From: Cenococcum geophilum 1.58 | Taxonomy: Eukaryota > Ascomycota > Dothideomycetes > Gloniales > Gloniaceae | Reading direction: 5' to 3' | NCBI GenBank assembly: GCA_001692895.1 | Contig: KV748176.1 | Span: 4,183,092 to 4,247,091 of the forward strand | Length of the DNA: 64,000 bases | Shown: piece by piece, positions 24,647-36,393 of the stretch | Numbering within the stretch: the first letter of the stretch is position 1 | Layout of the letters: each line of letters opens with the position of its first letter | The notes under the pieces: model-generated | What the model saw: the letters and a program-made list of their open reading frames with translations, nothing else | Databases searched by the model: none | Told to the model about the DNA's origin: nothing | Position numbers and translations under genes: made by a program

Positions 24647-27600
24647 TCATAACACACTCGACTCAACATCATCGTCAGAATATTCTCCATGCCACGAAGG
24701 AGGCGGCGGGGGCTGCCGATGCCTTCTTTCCAGCCGCTGCAACGGGCTCGAAAGCGAGATATACGATCTTCTTCTCTCCACTCTACCACCTGTTTCACGA
24801 ACCACAGTCCTTGACGAGGTGCCCGATGGGCTTGCAGCAGGTACTGCTCGAGTACTCTGCGGCGCAAAGGGCGACGAGGAAGATTCTGTGCGTTCAGATA
24901 TCGTACTGGATACTGATGACAGCGGATGGATGCTCGACAGGGGGACGTGAGAGGGCAGCTCAATAAGCTGATCACGTTCCCTTGGCAGGGAAGAGTGATG
25001 CCGTCTCGGCCTGGGGCGTGCGTCTCCAGGCAATTCAACTGGAGCTGGATCAGGTTCCGGTCTTCGGGCTGGATCCTTCGGTCGCCACTCCCTTCGCTGT
25101 TTGTGGTTCCCACTTTCATCAACATTGCGGCCGCTAGATGTGCTCTGTGCAGCTCGCGACGGCATTCGGGAATCTGCATCGAGCTCGACAGCTGGCACTC
25201 GATCCCTGTAGGCCGGCGTCGAGGTGCTTGCTGTCCCTTCTGTCCGAATACGGCGCGTTGATTGAGTCGTCTCAAGTTCGGGCACTTCTGGCAGAGACTG
25301 ATTTTGCTCGTTTGTCGTAGCATTTCTCGAGGCGCGAGGTCTTCTGTCGCCTATACTGCGTTAATTCGAGGCATCTTGGTTTGTGGTATTGACCTACGCG
25401 GCGGCATGTCTGGTAGCAGCCTGGGAAACCCGCTAATTGGATAATGGTCAGGGATGTCGTTCGTATTGACCAACGATATATTGATAGCGACCCATGCAGA
25501 CGGCACAGGGACGTCAATCTCGCATGCTTCGGGCGCGAAGACGGCTCGATCGAGCATGTTTGCAATTACAGTGCTCCTTAGTTCAATCTATGCTTCTTTT
25601 AGCACGGGTCGATATAGTATGAGTTATCATGTACCCTCTGAATGACAGTGTTGTTTTCATTGTTGATGATGTGGAAAGTTGGCTTTGATGCCGGTTTTTG
25701 CTGGTTCCTTAAGAACTCGCCCATGCGACGAAGATTTCGGGACCCATCCTCAAACCGGCAGCATATGTTGCCTGTGTAACATCAGTTATTGTCAGTGCGC
25801 GAAGTAGGAAAGAGAAAGGGACGTACCCTTAATTCTGTGTGTCTGTCCATGTTCGACCATTTTGCTTGAACTTTTGACGAAGTAGAATGAACTGGCCGCC
25901 AATCTCAGAACCACATCCTTGATGGTATCTTTGTATCGACTTGTGGCAAGTATCCTTTTCGCTTGGCGATGGAGCTGATCTATCTCCTTCTTTGCATCTA
26001 TCTTGGGCGGATCTTCGCCGAAGTCTGGATTAATGCGTATGTACCGACTGGAGTTGTGATTCGGTTGCTGTCGTTCTTGTGCGAGAAAATCGTTCCAGGC
26101 TCTTTCTGCATCAACAATGCTGCCTATGCGATTGACCTAGAGAGTAGTCAGTAAGACGTCTGCAGGATATGCTAAAGTTCAGCAGCGCAAAGTCACTAGA
26201 GCCACTGGCAGCTTTGCGCTTTGTATGGTAGATGGGGGAATATATGCTTACGAGGACTCTGAGCATGTCCCTGACTGCGGACGACCCGTAAACCTTCTCG
26301 GTTTTCGTACTGTGTATGTATACTTAGCGGGTCATATTTCATTTACGCGCTGAGTCAGTTCTCGTCTTACCTATCCTCAGCCTCATCTTCGTTTCTGAGT
26401 TGGTGCTGAATCCGAGACTCATTCTGGCCTGTTCCAAGGGAAAGGAAGATATCAGGATCGTGGTCGGCAACATCAGGCCACAAAGCCTTCCGCTCACCTT
26501 GCACTACACGTGCAGGATTGTTGTGGTATAAAGCACCATCAAGAAAGGAGCGTTGAGATGTTTGGTGACGGAACTTCTTGAAGAATCGTGGTGCCGCTGT
26601 CGAGGCCGCGGCAGCTTCCCAAGTATTGAATTCACACTTGGGATCGCTTGGCCTCAGAAATTCATAGTCAACTTCTCTCTTGCTAGTGTTGGCTAGGCTT
26701 AGGATAGACGAAATCTCAGGCCTGTTATAATTGCCAATCACAATGGCCTTTGTTCCTTCGCCCTCGGTAGTTGTAACAGCGACTTTGGGTCGATAAGCTG
26801 TCTCATGAGGCTTACCACCGAAGAGCTTTTTCGTACCGAGCACTTCGCGAAGCGCCTTGTGCAAGGGTCGAGTCTTGTATTTACTTCCACCATGTCTGAA
26901 ATTGGTAGCAAATTGCAACAAGGGAATTCCTTGAAGTCTCCGCGGGGTGAAAGCCTGATCGCAGAGACTTCGAAAAGTATCTATACATTTTTCCAGTCCC
27001 CATGACTTGGTCGCCAAGCACAAGGCGATGATCGAACCAGTACTGGCATCGTCAGTAATTCTTAGTCGATGAATGAGGAAATGCAGTACCTTGTGCCAAC
27101 AACGAGATCGAAAAATGCACGCAGAGGTATCTTCAGCTCGTTGTTCTTCATCTCTTTTTCAATCTGGAAAAGCGTCTCCAGCTCAACGATTCCACGAATC
27201 CCTCCACTAGAATTTGTTAGCGAGTTCCAAGAACAAGATGAATTGTCAAAAGGAGAGTCTTCAGAAGAGAGGACCACTACTAACTTCGGCCAGTGCCAAG
27301 CCAGAGTTAGATACTTAAAAAAAACCTTCTACTTGACAGCATGAAGTCATTTAATAGATCTAACCATTCAAAATGCGATAGGTCGAGGTAGTCGACTTTA
27401 TTGAACACGGGATTCTGCCAAAAAAGGAGAAACAAAACCTGGAACCAGAGATGAGAATACATACCCATCCAAAGAAAGAACCCGTACGCCGACCAGATTT
27501 GGCTTGAATCGCACGATGAAGGGGCGTTTCCACGTTCTGTCGTTGGCATGTAGAGGGCATTGTTGTAACTCGTAAACATGTTCATGGTCGTAGCCAATAT

Positions 27601-29839
27601 TCTGCCTGAGATGGCCATGACCTCTAACGCAAGCATTGCAGAGGAGGTGCCGACATGGGAGANCATGTTGTGGGATGGCCATCAGGCACGAAAAGCAGGT
27701 CGAACGCCCCGAAAATAGCTTTTCTGAATCGATTTCGTCGTACAGTGCCGTCATTGCTTCGCTGTGAAGCTGCAGGGCAAGGGAAGCATCAGTCCGACCC
27801 TGATTGCCTTGAACGTTTCTCAATCCTTGCATCCGACCCTCGAGGTGCTGGAGTTGCCGGTGCACTCTGTCGATCCAAGGTCGGATGGAGGTTTCGTAAG
27901 TGAAGCGCGATTTGTAATCTCCCACTCGCACTCTCCCAGCGGCATCTTGATGACCCTTCCCGTGACGCTGCCTCGTATTAATGCAACGGCGCCCGTCAGA
28001 GTCGTATTCGCAAGGATACGATTTTACACAGAACTCCCAGAGGACGTTATCGATATAGTCGGTATATTCATCAAGATGTTGACTTGCCCGGCCTGGACGA
28101 CATTGTTAGAAACATTGATCTAGGCGCTCCTTAGTAATAGGCAAGGAATCGAAACCAACCTTTGTGATACCTCATGCACTCTAGTAGAACGCTAGAAGAT
28201 ACAACAATGCCCATCTTTTTGAAGATAGATTGGCCAGTGAGCCGTTGTCGATTTCTCTTGTTTCCTTGGTCCTGGATCTCTTGGGCCAGCTGTAGCAGAT
28301 GCTCTCCAAAATTCTCTGGAATCGGCTTGTGTTGAAGCGAAATCTTCACGAAGTCAAATGGCCGGTCGAGATATGTTGAAAAATGATCGAACGCATGCTG
28401 TACATAAACGTCAAGCTCGTCGGCTTTGGAAAGAAGGCGTGCTTCGCGCTTTGCTTCGTATGAAAGTCTACAGCATTTATCGATCTCTTGGCGGAGAGTA
28501 CTGATCTGCTTTGCTAAAAGGTTGTACTGGCCCTGCTCTTCCATGGGAATTTTGACGACCGAAAATGACGCATAGTAACACCCGATCAAGTCTCTGCAAT
28601 CCCGGATCCTTTTACCGCGTTCCCGCCAACTTCGGATGAGGGGCATAATGTCAGGATCCTGGTCAAAACTCGTGCTGACGGACTCTAAAAGGTTTCTCGT
28701 TGTTTCTCTTGTACCCAGCTTAGAGTTCGAGCGCTCTATTCGGGAGCCGTTAAGAACAATGATTGCATGGGGCAATGCCGGCTGGTTGATTGATTGTTCA
28801 AGAGAGTACTCTCCCCAGTTAAGAAGGTTATTCAATGCGGTCTTCTCAAAAGTCCTACGTCAACATCAGTGTCATCTCATGTATATGGAGCATATTCAAG
28901 CAACGAACATACTTCGAGTTCTTGAGCACAAAAACCACAACATCAGAGAACGTGTATAATATTCGAGGGTATAGTTGTTTGACTGTGAACTGTCGCCCAC
29001 GCATCTGCTCGTTTTTGGCCCATGCAAGCTTGCGTTTTCTACCATGGCGAATCCAGTCATACAAAATCTCGATCTGCTCGGGCTGTCGGCGAGCTATCTC
29101 TGCTCTAGGAACTCTTGCTCCCGCGTCAAGGCCTTCACAGTCAGCAAAGAGAAGGGGCGTATGACCTGAGGCATCCAGCAATGTTCGAGGGTCCGCATAC
29201 AGATGGACATTGGCAGATGTGGGTTCATTTTCGTATAATGCTGAGCCTACAACAGGCGAGGGAAAGGAAGGCTCCTCATTCGAAGACAATATGCGCTCTT
29301 CTTGATCAATAAGCATCTTGATCAAAGCGCTTTTGCCGGCATCTATGATTGTCAACTACCTTCTTGATGGGCGAGGTGATCACAGACTAGTTTGGCCAAT
29401 GAACGAAACCAGCTGTGGATACTTTGGTGTTCGTTCACTGTGGCCCGATTGCGCCATAAGTGAGCTATAGATGCCACCATCCGTGAAGTATGGCTCTCCA
29501 TATCGGTCATTGCTAGTGCCTAGCATTGTTAAGTGTGCACGAGTAGACGGTTGGGGATCGCATACCAAACCAGAAAGCCTCGCCGTCAGCCTCATGTAGA
29601 TGTCGAAGCTCATCTTCGGACAAGTTTGGGTACAATATGTTCTGCAACCGTACGAACGAGCGGTAATCCGTCTTCTCGTGGGGAAGGTCCTGTGGGCCAA
29701 GCCTGTCGATGCGGTGGCCCGGGACAAGTTCCCAGCACGCGTTGCACACGCGAGTTCTGCAGTTCACGCACCACGACAAGGGTGTCTTTTCCTGGTCGCA
29801 ACGGTCGCACACATTGGATTCTGTCAGCTGATGTGACAT
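24647..29839 (-). CDS. Patatin-like phospholipase with B-box, GTPase-like and RING domains (1448 aa)
   Basis: Twelve exons read by eye: 29839-29566, 29519-29388, 29342-28913, 28854-28160, 28092-27465, 27206-27090, 27042-26371, 26309-26252, 26136-25827, 25771-25635, 25587-25398, 25350-24647. They total 4347 nt, exactly 1449 codons. The N-terminus holds a B-box-like cluster (C-x2-C, then C-x2-C and C-x2-C pairs, residues about 10-35). A P-loop G-Q-T-N-A-G-K-S follows at about 133-140, with a D-x-E-G G3-like motif downstream. A Cys/His RING-type finger is at about 643-680, overlapping an undetermined base at 27662. The patatin domain has D-G-G-G-I-R-G (about 719-725), G-T-S-T-G with nucleophile Ser759, and a catalytic D-G-A near 926. 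The tail is Ser/Pro/Arg-rich. It probably hydrolyses membrane lipids under NTPase control; related fungal patatin proteins act in non-self recognition. The domain calls are firm, the biological role is inferred. Confidence 0.88.
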
Positions 29840-30058
29840 GGGGGTAGGAAACGAATGTGTGGCTCTTGCTCATACAAGATAAGACAGAAAGATGTCGTGG
29901 GAGGCGAGAAACGAAAGGAAGGGGATCAGGCTGAAGCAGCCAGGACAAGGGACGCGTGCATAAACGCCTCGCGCTTTTCCGCCCACGCATCGAGAATGGT
30001 GAACAACATAAAGAACTGATACCTGGCATTAACACAAGCAATACTGGACTTGGCGATT

Positions 30059-30400
30059 ATGTCGGAAAATGACGATGGACTGCTAGCATTCGACAGAGAC
30101 GTTCACTCTAACGTTGAAAAGTTCATGAGGTCAATCGTTCGTGACTGTCCTCAGCTGCCCGTGGTCCACGAGCTGAGTATTTGCCTGATCCAGTCGAGTC
30201 CTACGTCCCAATCCATGGCTACGATATCTGGACCAAGACATGTCGTGCTGGCGGTGCAGCTGAAGGCGGACGGGAAGACGGGAGATGTTCATCTGGCTGC
30301 TCAGATGATTTGTGACACCATGGTATCCTTGTCTCAGCATGCTCAGACCAAGAAACCGATGAATATCCGCTGCGCGGATTATCGAATATCTGCAAGCTAA
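30059..30400 (+). CDS. Small hypothetical protein, doubtful
   Basis: A 113-codon frame starts at ATG 30059, divergent from the patatin gene with about 220 bp between the starts. The product is mixed in composition, with no signal peptide, membrane segment or recognisable domain. Other frames overlap it on the minus strand, and its coding status rests only on length and position. Confidence 0.25.
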   Translation: MSENDDGLLAFDRDVHSNVEKFMRSIVRDCPQLPVVHELSICLIQSSPTSQSMATISGPRHVVLAVQLKADGKTGDVHLAAQMICDTMVSLSQHAQTKKPMNIRCADYRISAS

Positions 30401-30644
30401 CCTATTCGATCGATCCATCTGCTCCTTGGTCTGAGCCACTTTAGCAAGCTTTTGGAAGCTGAGCCGCTCTGTTTGTATGAGGCAAACCATCAACTTTGAC
30501 GAAATTAATGTAAGCAACCGCCACGTATATTATCCTGTAAATACCTGCGTTAGAATCGCCTTAATCAGCTCTCTAATTGATGGATTTTCTAGAACTAACT
30601 GCCAGCCATGGGTGCATCCAAAAGGCGTCGAAGATACCCCTTTA

Positions 30645-30956
30645 ATACAGCTCTGCAATGGCTCTGCAACGGCTCTGCAACGGCTCTACCACAGCTCTAC
30701 TATCGCCCATATATAGTCGCCCATACAATCGTCCGTACGAACGGCTCTACATCGTCTCTACGAACGGCTTTGCATCATCTTTACAAACGGCTTTACGAAC
30801 GGCTCCACGAACGGCTCTGCAACGGCCCTGCTACGGCTCTACAAATGGCTCTACAAATGGCTTTGCAACGTCGCTATGAACGGCTTTATGAACGGCTCTG
30901 CATGGCTCTGCAACGGCTTTATGAATGGCTTTGCAACGGCTCTATGGACAGTCTAC
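30645..30956. repeat. 12-bp minisatellite (consensus about ACGGCTCTGCAA)
   Basis: About 25 degenerate units of a 12-mer fill roughly 310 bp; variants such as acggctttacga and atggctctacaa alternate in blocks. Because 12 is a multiple of three, several forward frames stay open and read as Ala/Leu/Arg/Asn-rich repeats. I do not regard these as proteins. Confidence 0.85.
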
Positions 30957-30959
30957 TTG

Positions 30960-31894
30960 TTCAACAAAGCCAGTCTTCTTAAGCTTTTAATAAACTACCC
31001 TTTTTATTAATTAATACTGCTAAAGGCAGAGAGGGCTTATAATAAATAGATTTTAATATAGCATATAGAGTATGGGTGGTTGAGGTTGACGCGTCATTAA
31101 TGCGGATATTGCTAATTGTTCACTTTGGCAATCTATGTCATGGCTATTTTGAAATTAATGTCAGGAACAGGAAGGCAAAGAGACTTTTTAAGTAGACCAT
31201 TTGATTCGCCAGAGTTTAATGTATAATTGATGAATTTTTTAAGCTGCCCAAACTCGTTGTAAGAATAAGAAGTGAATATCCGTATATCAGCTATGCGGAT
31301 ATGCCGACGTGTGTTACAAACGTCTGCCAAAGTGTCTCAGACCATACAGGGACAGATGGCCTAAACTGGTTTAATGTCATCGGGCCGGATTTATCCGGCC
31401 TCCCTGTGTGGTCTAAGCATGCTGAGACAAATGGTATCCAATTGAGCACTGGTCACGTACGGAGGGAGTGGCCCATTCACTAAGCACAGACACGGCCCTC
31501 GATGGTACTCCGCCGAAGTCTGTGGGGGTGGAAACCGCCGACGACGGCAATTGAGAAAGTTGACTAAGACGCGCTCAAAATTTCTCACGAAAAGGCAATT
31601 CGCTCCGTGGCTGTCTTCATTGACTAATCTACCCACGTCCAGAGCTCTTGACAGTCGCTTGTTCCGGCGTTTGAACGCGCAGTGGTACCTCCTGGCCACT
31701 CGTTCGCGTCCACATCGCCAGTTCTTCCAGTCACTCAGTCCTCAGTCCTCAATCGCAATTCCATCGAGCAATTCTCCGTCAACACCCGCACCCTGCACAA
31801 GATTCTGGAGCGGAGGGCTCCAAAGCCGGTCAGTCTGGCGCGCGTTCTACGTTCCTTGTCTATCCGACCCCTCACCCGCTCTTGCTACCCCTCC
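30960..31894. other. Non-coding stretch upstream of the aminotransferase pseudogene
   Basis: I see no gene. The part 30980-31070 is AT-rich and may be a small RIP-affected relic; 31500-31890 would be the 5' flank or leader of the aminotransferase gene. Confidence 0.4.
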
Positions 31895-33252
31895 ATGTCA
31901 TCACCGCGAGCTAAAGCGTCGGCAACCTCGCGCCTCAACCTCTTCTCCAAGCACCTCAATTCACCCTCACCCACCTCTGCTTTCCTCGAAAAGCCCTTTC
32001 TAGAACTCAACACACCCTTCTCTACCGAACGATCAGCGCACTGGGAAGACGAGCAAGGGAAGATAATACGGAAGTCCAAGTTCCAAGAGAAGATCGAAGA
32101 GAAGACCAAAGAGGAAGCCACACAGACCGAGAAGGAAGAAGTAAAGAAGGAGCAGCCAGCCAAGATGTCGAAGCAAGCACCGCACCCAGCGTTGATGATT
32201 CCAGGGCCGGTTGAGTTTGATGATGCCGTCCTCGAGTCAATGTCCCACTACAGGTACGTTCAACAGCACAGCGCCTCCAGGGCTAGCTATGGCCATGTTG
32301 CCAGATACTGACATGCCTTCTCTCACAGTGAATCGCACGTCGGCCAACCCTTCGTAAACACGTTCGGCGAAGTCCTCTCCAACCTGCGCAAGCTCTTCCA
32401 GACCACCGACTCCTCCGCGCAGCCCTTCGTTCTCTCCGGCTCTGGTACGCTCGGCTGGGATCAGGTAGCTGCAAACCTCATCGAGCCTGGCGAGGAGGCT
32501 CTGGTGCTACACACCGGGTGCTTTGCCGACTCGTTCGCCGACTGCCTCGAGACCTACGGCGCAAAGGCAACACAGTTGAAGGCACCCATTGGTGATAGAC
32601 CGTAGTTAGATGAAGTGGAGAAGGCGTTGAAGGAGAAGAAGTACAAGCTTGTTACCGTAACTCATGTCGACACATCAACCGGTGTTCTCTCGGAATTAAA
32701 GGCACTCTCAGAGCTCGTGCACCGCGTCTCACCGGATACTCTTGTCATCGTAGATGGTGTGTGCAGTGTTGGCGGCGAGGAGATCAAGTTCGACAAGTGG
32801 GGCCTTGATGTCGTCCTCACAGCTTCTCAGAAAGCAATCTGTGTTCCCGCCGGTCTGTCTATCCTCATGGTTTCTGGCCGCGCAATCGACGTCTTCAAGA
32901 ACAGGAAGACGAGACTCACATCCTACTTCGGATCCTGGAAGAACTGGCTACCCATTATGCAAAATTACGAGGCAAAGAAGGCGTCCTACTTTGCTACTCC
33001 TTCACCACAGCTCATCCACGCCCTACACACCTCGCTCAACCAGATACTCTCTCAGCCTCTGGAGCAGCGATTCGCGGACCACAAAGCAGCATCCGACAAG
33101 ATCAAGAAAGCTGTTTCCGACCTTGGCCTCAAGCAGCTCGCTACTAAGAGAGAGAATCAAGCAAACACTATGACTGCTATCTACCTCCCAGACGGTGTCT
33201 CACCACCCGATGTGCTCCCCAGCCTCATGGAGAAGGGTGTTGTCTTGTGGGC
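31895..33252 (+). pseudogene. AGX1: Alanine-glyoxylate aminotransferase, broken
   Basis: The class V, PLP-dependent aminotransferase sequence is clear. A 90-residue Ser/Lys/Glu-rich leader from ATG 31895 precedes the conserved start at 32165. Exon 1 ends at 32253, a 75-nt intron (32254-32328) restores the frame, and the S-Q-K-A PLP-lysine motif lies in exon 2 (about 32823-32835). The enzyme family converts glyoxylate plus alanine to glycine plus pyruvate. Two lesions are seen. A TAG at 32603-32605 sits where related fungal proteins usually have Gln, which fits a single C-to-T change. Similarity also ends abruptly near 33252, so the last 50 or so residues are missing and unrelated AT-rich sequence follows. 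The leader could be a mitochondrial presequence. Confidence 0.85.
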
Positions 33253-34552
33253 CCCCTTAAGATTATTATGTAGAGTTAATAATTTACATTAATAAGGACG
33301 TAGTACTGGTTAATAAGATGGAGGAGCGGCAACGTGACTGAGCAGCCTGAGCATGACTTGAGCGAGAGGGTGAGCAGCCTGAGCAGCGGGTGAGTCGAGG
33401 GTGCTTGGCGCCTGAGTATAGCGGCGATGCTGACTAACCGAGTCGGATTCCGCCAAGGGGAGTTTTGGTCTGTGACCACCGTAGTAGGACATCAACGTTG
33501 CATGGGATACGCTACGGTCTGTGCAGCAAAATTCGTGTTAATAGGCAGCGCCATAGAAGTAGACATGTTGCAAGTTTTGAGTGACAGACATAACAGAGTT
33601 TATTGACTTCATAGATAGAATCCAGCATTCTCCCTCGTGATGTCTCTACAAACAATTAAACACCACAAGCCTCATCCCTCGCGCCTTTTCACACGCTACA
33701 TTCAAGCATCCTAATTCTCAGCTGTACTTGGTCACTAACGCAATCAAGAATCAAGGGCTACCAGTGGATAGGCTGCAGCTCTAACAGTGAATAGGAAAAC
33801 GAAGAGCATTGCCCGAAGAACGCGGGACCAATGTAAGCAAATCCTCGCCAACCCTGTTTGGCCTCTCAACATGACCAGACAAAGAAATCCCGAGAACAAT
33901 ACTTGGATCCACAGATAGCTCCGGTAGCTGATGAGGAGAGAAAGATACTCCAATCACGATCTGGCAATTATGAACCCGAAAAAGCGGACACAAGCAATGA
34001 AAAACAAAAACGAAAAAAGTCTAGCCAATGAGATATCTCATAATTCGTTAAAGTTAATGGAGCCATTGTTTGACTAAAACACAACAAAGGCAATCGAACT
34101 CGAACCCCATAAACCTTGGAAAGAAGAATGTGGCGGCGGAGGGCTAGCAGACAACGTGGATTTGTAAAACCGGGAGGTTACGTACGCGCAACGGCGCACT
34201 CCCAACGCAATTTAATTCCGTGCTATTATGCACTTAACCGCAGGTATAGCAACATCACCCTTTGGTGCCTGTCGAATCTCAAATCGGGGTAAAACATGCA
34301 CTGAAAGACGAGAAAATATAATTAGGAAAAAAGAAAAAGAAAGAAGATATCACTCTTAGAAGCCATCCCGCATGCCACATCTTTTCAATCCTAGGTTTCA
34401 TAATTTAGCATGTCCTGATGATGCAAAAAAGAGCATCTGCAATAAAGTGATACCCGGCTCTTCGTGTATCTTTTCATGATACTCATAGTAAGATTGTCGG
34501 ATTATTGCTCTTCGATATTAAACCGTGTCGAAATGAAGTTTACAGAAATCTA
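33253..34552. other. Gap after the aminotransferase break, no gene seen
   Basis: Unrelated sequence joins the aminotransferase at about 33252. Small minus-strand frames here have no domain support. The part 33253-33310 is AT-rich and may be an element end that truncated the gene. Confidence 0.4.
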
Positions 34553-35486
34553 TCAAGGGTCGGCTAAGTCTAGATTATGACTCGTTTGAAGGTGCCGCGT
34601 AAGGTGGTCCTTCCGTGAGAACGGTTTAAGCGCATACTGGCAATCATCAAACTGGCACCGATATGAGAGAGGAGAAGACGGTTCTCGATGGCGGCTGTTT
34701 ATATGTCTTGCGAGGTCGGCCTGCAAACCAAATGGCTCTTGTTGACAGCCTTCGACCTTGCATCGGTAGCGCCGGTTATGCTTCCGGTTGAAGTGTTTAC
34801 TATTCTGTGTTAACATCTTTCATTGACACAAGAAAAATCAAAACCATTTTTACTTTCGCAGATATGCCTTTTCAAACACCTCATCACACGTGGAACAGTG
34901 ATAGACTGAATCCGGCCCATCCTGCATGTCTGGTGGTCTTGGCGAAAGGCTGGCACCCGGCTGGAGGTCTGCGGGCGGTGTTGGAGAGCCATGGCTGTAT
35001 TCAAGTGATTCGAGCTTTTTTGACGATTTTGCAGTTCTTTCTGTTGGTGAAGAAGAGAGCTTGCCATGAGTATTGAGGCTAGGTTGGACTGTTGCAGATC
35101 CGAGTCCATTTGTCGAAGAGGTTGCATGGTCAGGAACATGAGGCGACGTCGACCAGATGAAGGGGTTTAACTGGTGTTCAACCTCAAATGGGTTGACATA
35201 TTCCGGGAGTTGATAGCCAAAGCTGTTGTTGTCTGAACAATGCTCCTGACTGTTGCGCGAAATTGGTGGTGCGCGAAGACTCGGAGTCTTCGCGTGGCGG
35301 CGTAGCGAATGATGGATGGAAGGTCTCGAGGCCTTCTACCACCCCCCGCAAGGCGTAGCCCCGGGAAATACTCCCTATAGGAGCATGGATCCCGTTTTGA
35401 GTCAATGGGGAAATTGAATAGAGTAAAGAATCCATTTTGGTGAATGAAGCCGCAGATCTTATGCTTGGTCGATGAATGAGAGGCAT
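34553..35486 (-). CDS. C2H2 zinc-finger protein, probable transcription factor
   Basis: Three C-terminal fingers are visible. Finger 1 (C-x2-C-x12-H-x4-H) is split by a short intron (34853-34800). Fingers 2 and 3 have C-x4-C and H-x4-H spacing and lie in the last exon (34799-34553). Upstream is a Ser/Pro/Asn-rich region, as in many fungal C2H2 regulators that bind DNA in the nucleus. The N-terminal frame from ATG 35486 and the frame leading into the fingers differ by one base. The switch must lie between about 35270 and 35340, so there is either an unrecognised intron, a frameshift or a base error. The finger region is secure; the N-terminus is not. Confidence 0.65.
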
Positions 35487-36393
35487 ACCGGAGGTTGATG
35501 CCAAACTAATGATGCTACAGCATCTCCATCGGGGCCACGCCTCCCCTAAACGTGTTCGAAGAACGCCTTAGGGATTTCGCTGGTTGCGGATGCCATTGCA
35601 GCGGGTTTGCTCGTTGCCTGGACCCTCTAGAAAGGAAATACCAAGGAGCTATTCGCGGACTCGTCACATGGCTCTGAATTGGGTCGCCTTAAGTGGTGCT
35701 ATTATTCCATCCATATCCACTAAACTTTGAAGGGTGTTCTCTTAGTAAGGATAAACGTCTGCATGTCTATGGTGGCATGCTACTTCATTGTGGAGAGATT
35801 TGCGAGTCCGATGTTGATTGTTGTTAAGAGCCTGTTATTGAGTAGCATTACCCTAATCTTGTATGGCTGCCGACACCACGCCCTACACAAACGAGTGGAC
35901 CGTAATGCTCCTAACTCCACGAATCGCGAGCAGCTTACTTTTGCGGCTACGTGTCGGCTCAAGCTTTCGTAAAATTAATAGGGCTTCGTAGTGCTGGTGA
36001 AGTGTGCCTCTGATCCAATTAAATTATGCGATGTCCCTGGAAAAGTCGGCACTACCATGCACGACTATTCCACAACCTCCGTGATGTGCATTTAGAAAAT
36101 ACTCAATAGTAGAAAGGTATGCCTCTGCCTTGACAGTTCACCTGCTGTTTTACTTTTGCTTCCTGCCCATTGTAACCTGGGTGTATCGTGGATCCATCTG
36201 GTATCGTCATACTAGCCCGGTATGCCTCTCCGTATGCAATCACGTTCATGACGTTGACAGCTCAATCATCACCGCCTTAATACGCCAGTAAGTACAACCC
36301 GTCCAATAAATTACCACAGTGAGTAATGTGGGAACACCAACACGCGAAGTGACAGTCTAGAATCGCCTGGTTTACTATGGTTTGCGAAAGTGC
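35487..36393. other. Intergenic, no feature recognised
   Basis: This is the upstream region of the zinc-finger gene. I found no convincing coding frame, RNA gene or repeat. Confidence 0.4.

Noticed and set aside
24562..25323. Long minus-strand frame overlapping the last exon of the patatin gene in another frame
   Set aside because: The spliced frame 25350-24647 continues the patatin protein with correct phase and total length; this is a shadow frame.
28131..28172. C-terminal extension of the 28835-28131 frame as a separate protein end
   Set aside because: A GTTGGT donor at 28159 with a CTAAC branch and CAG at 28093 joins it in phase to the next exon.
30608..30982. Leu/Arg-rich repeat protein frames
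   Set aside because: They come from a 12-bp minisatellite; several forward frames are open and there is no start or splice context.
31551..32003. Ser/Pro-rich 150-codon frame
   Set aside because: It overlaps the aminotransferase N-terminus in a different frame and shows no domain.
34070..34120. Possible tRNA T-arm (gaactcgaacccc)
   Set aside because: No foldable cloverleaf or acceptor stem could be found around it.
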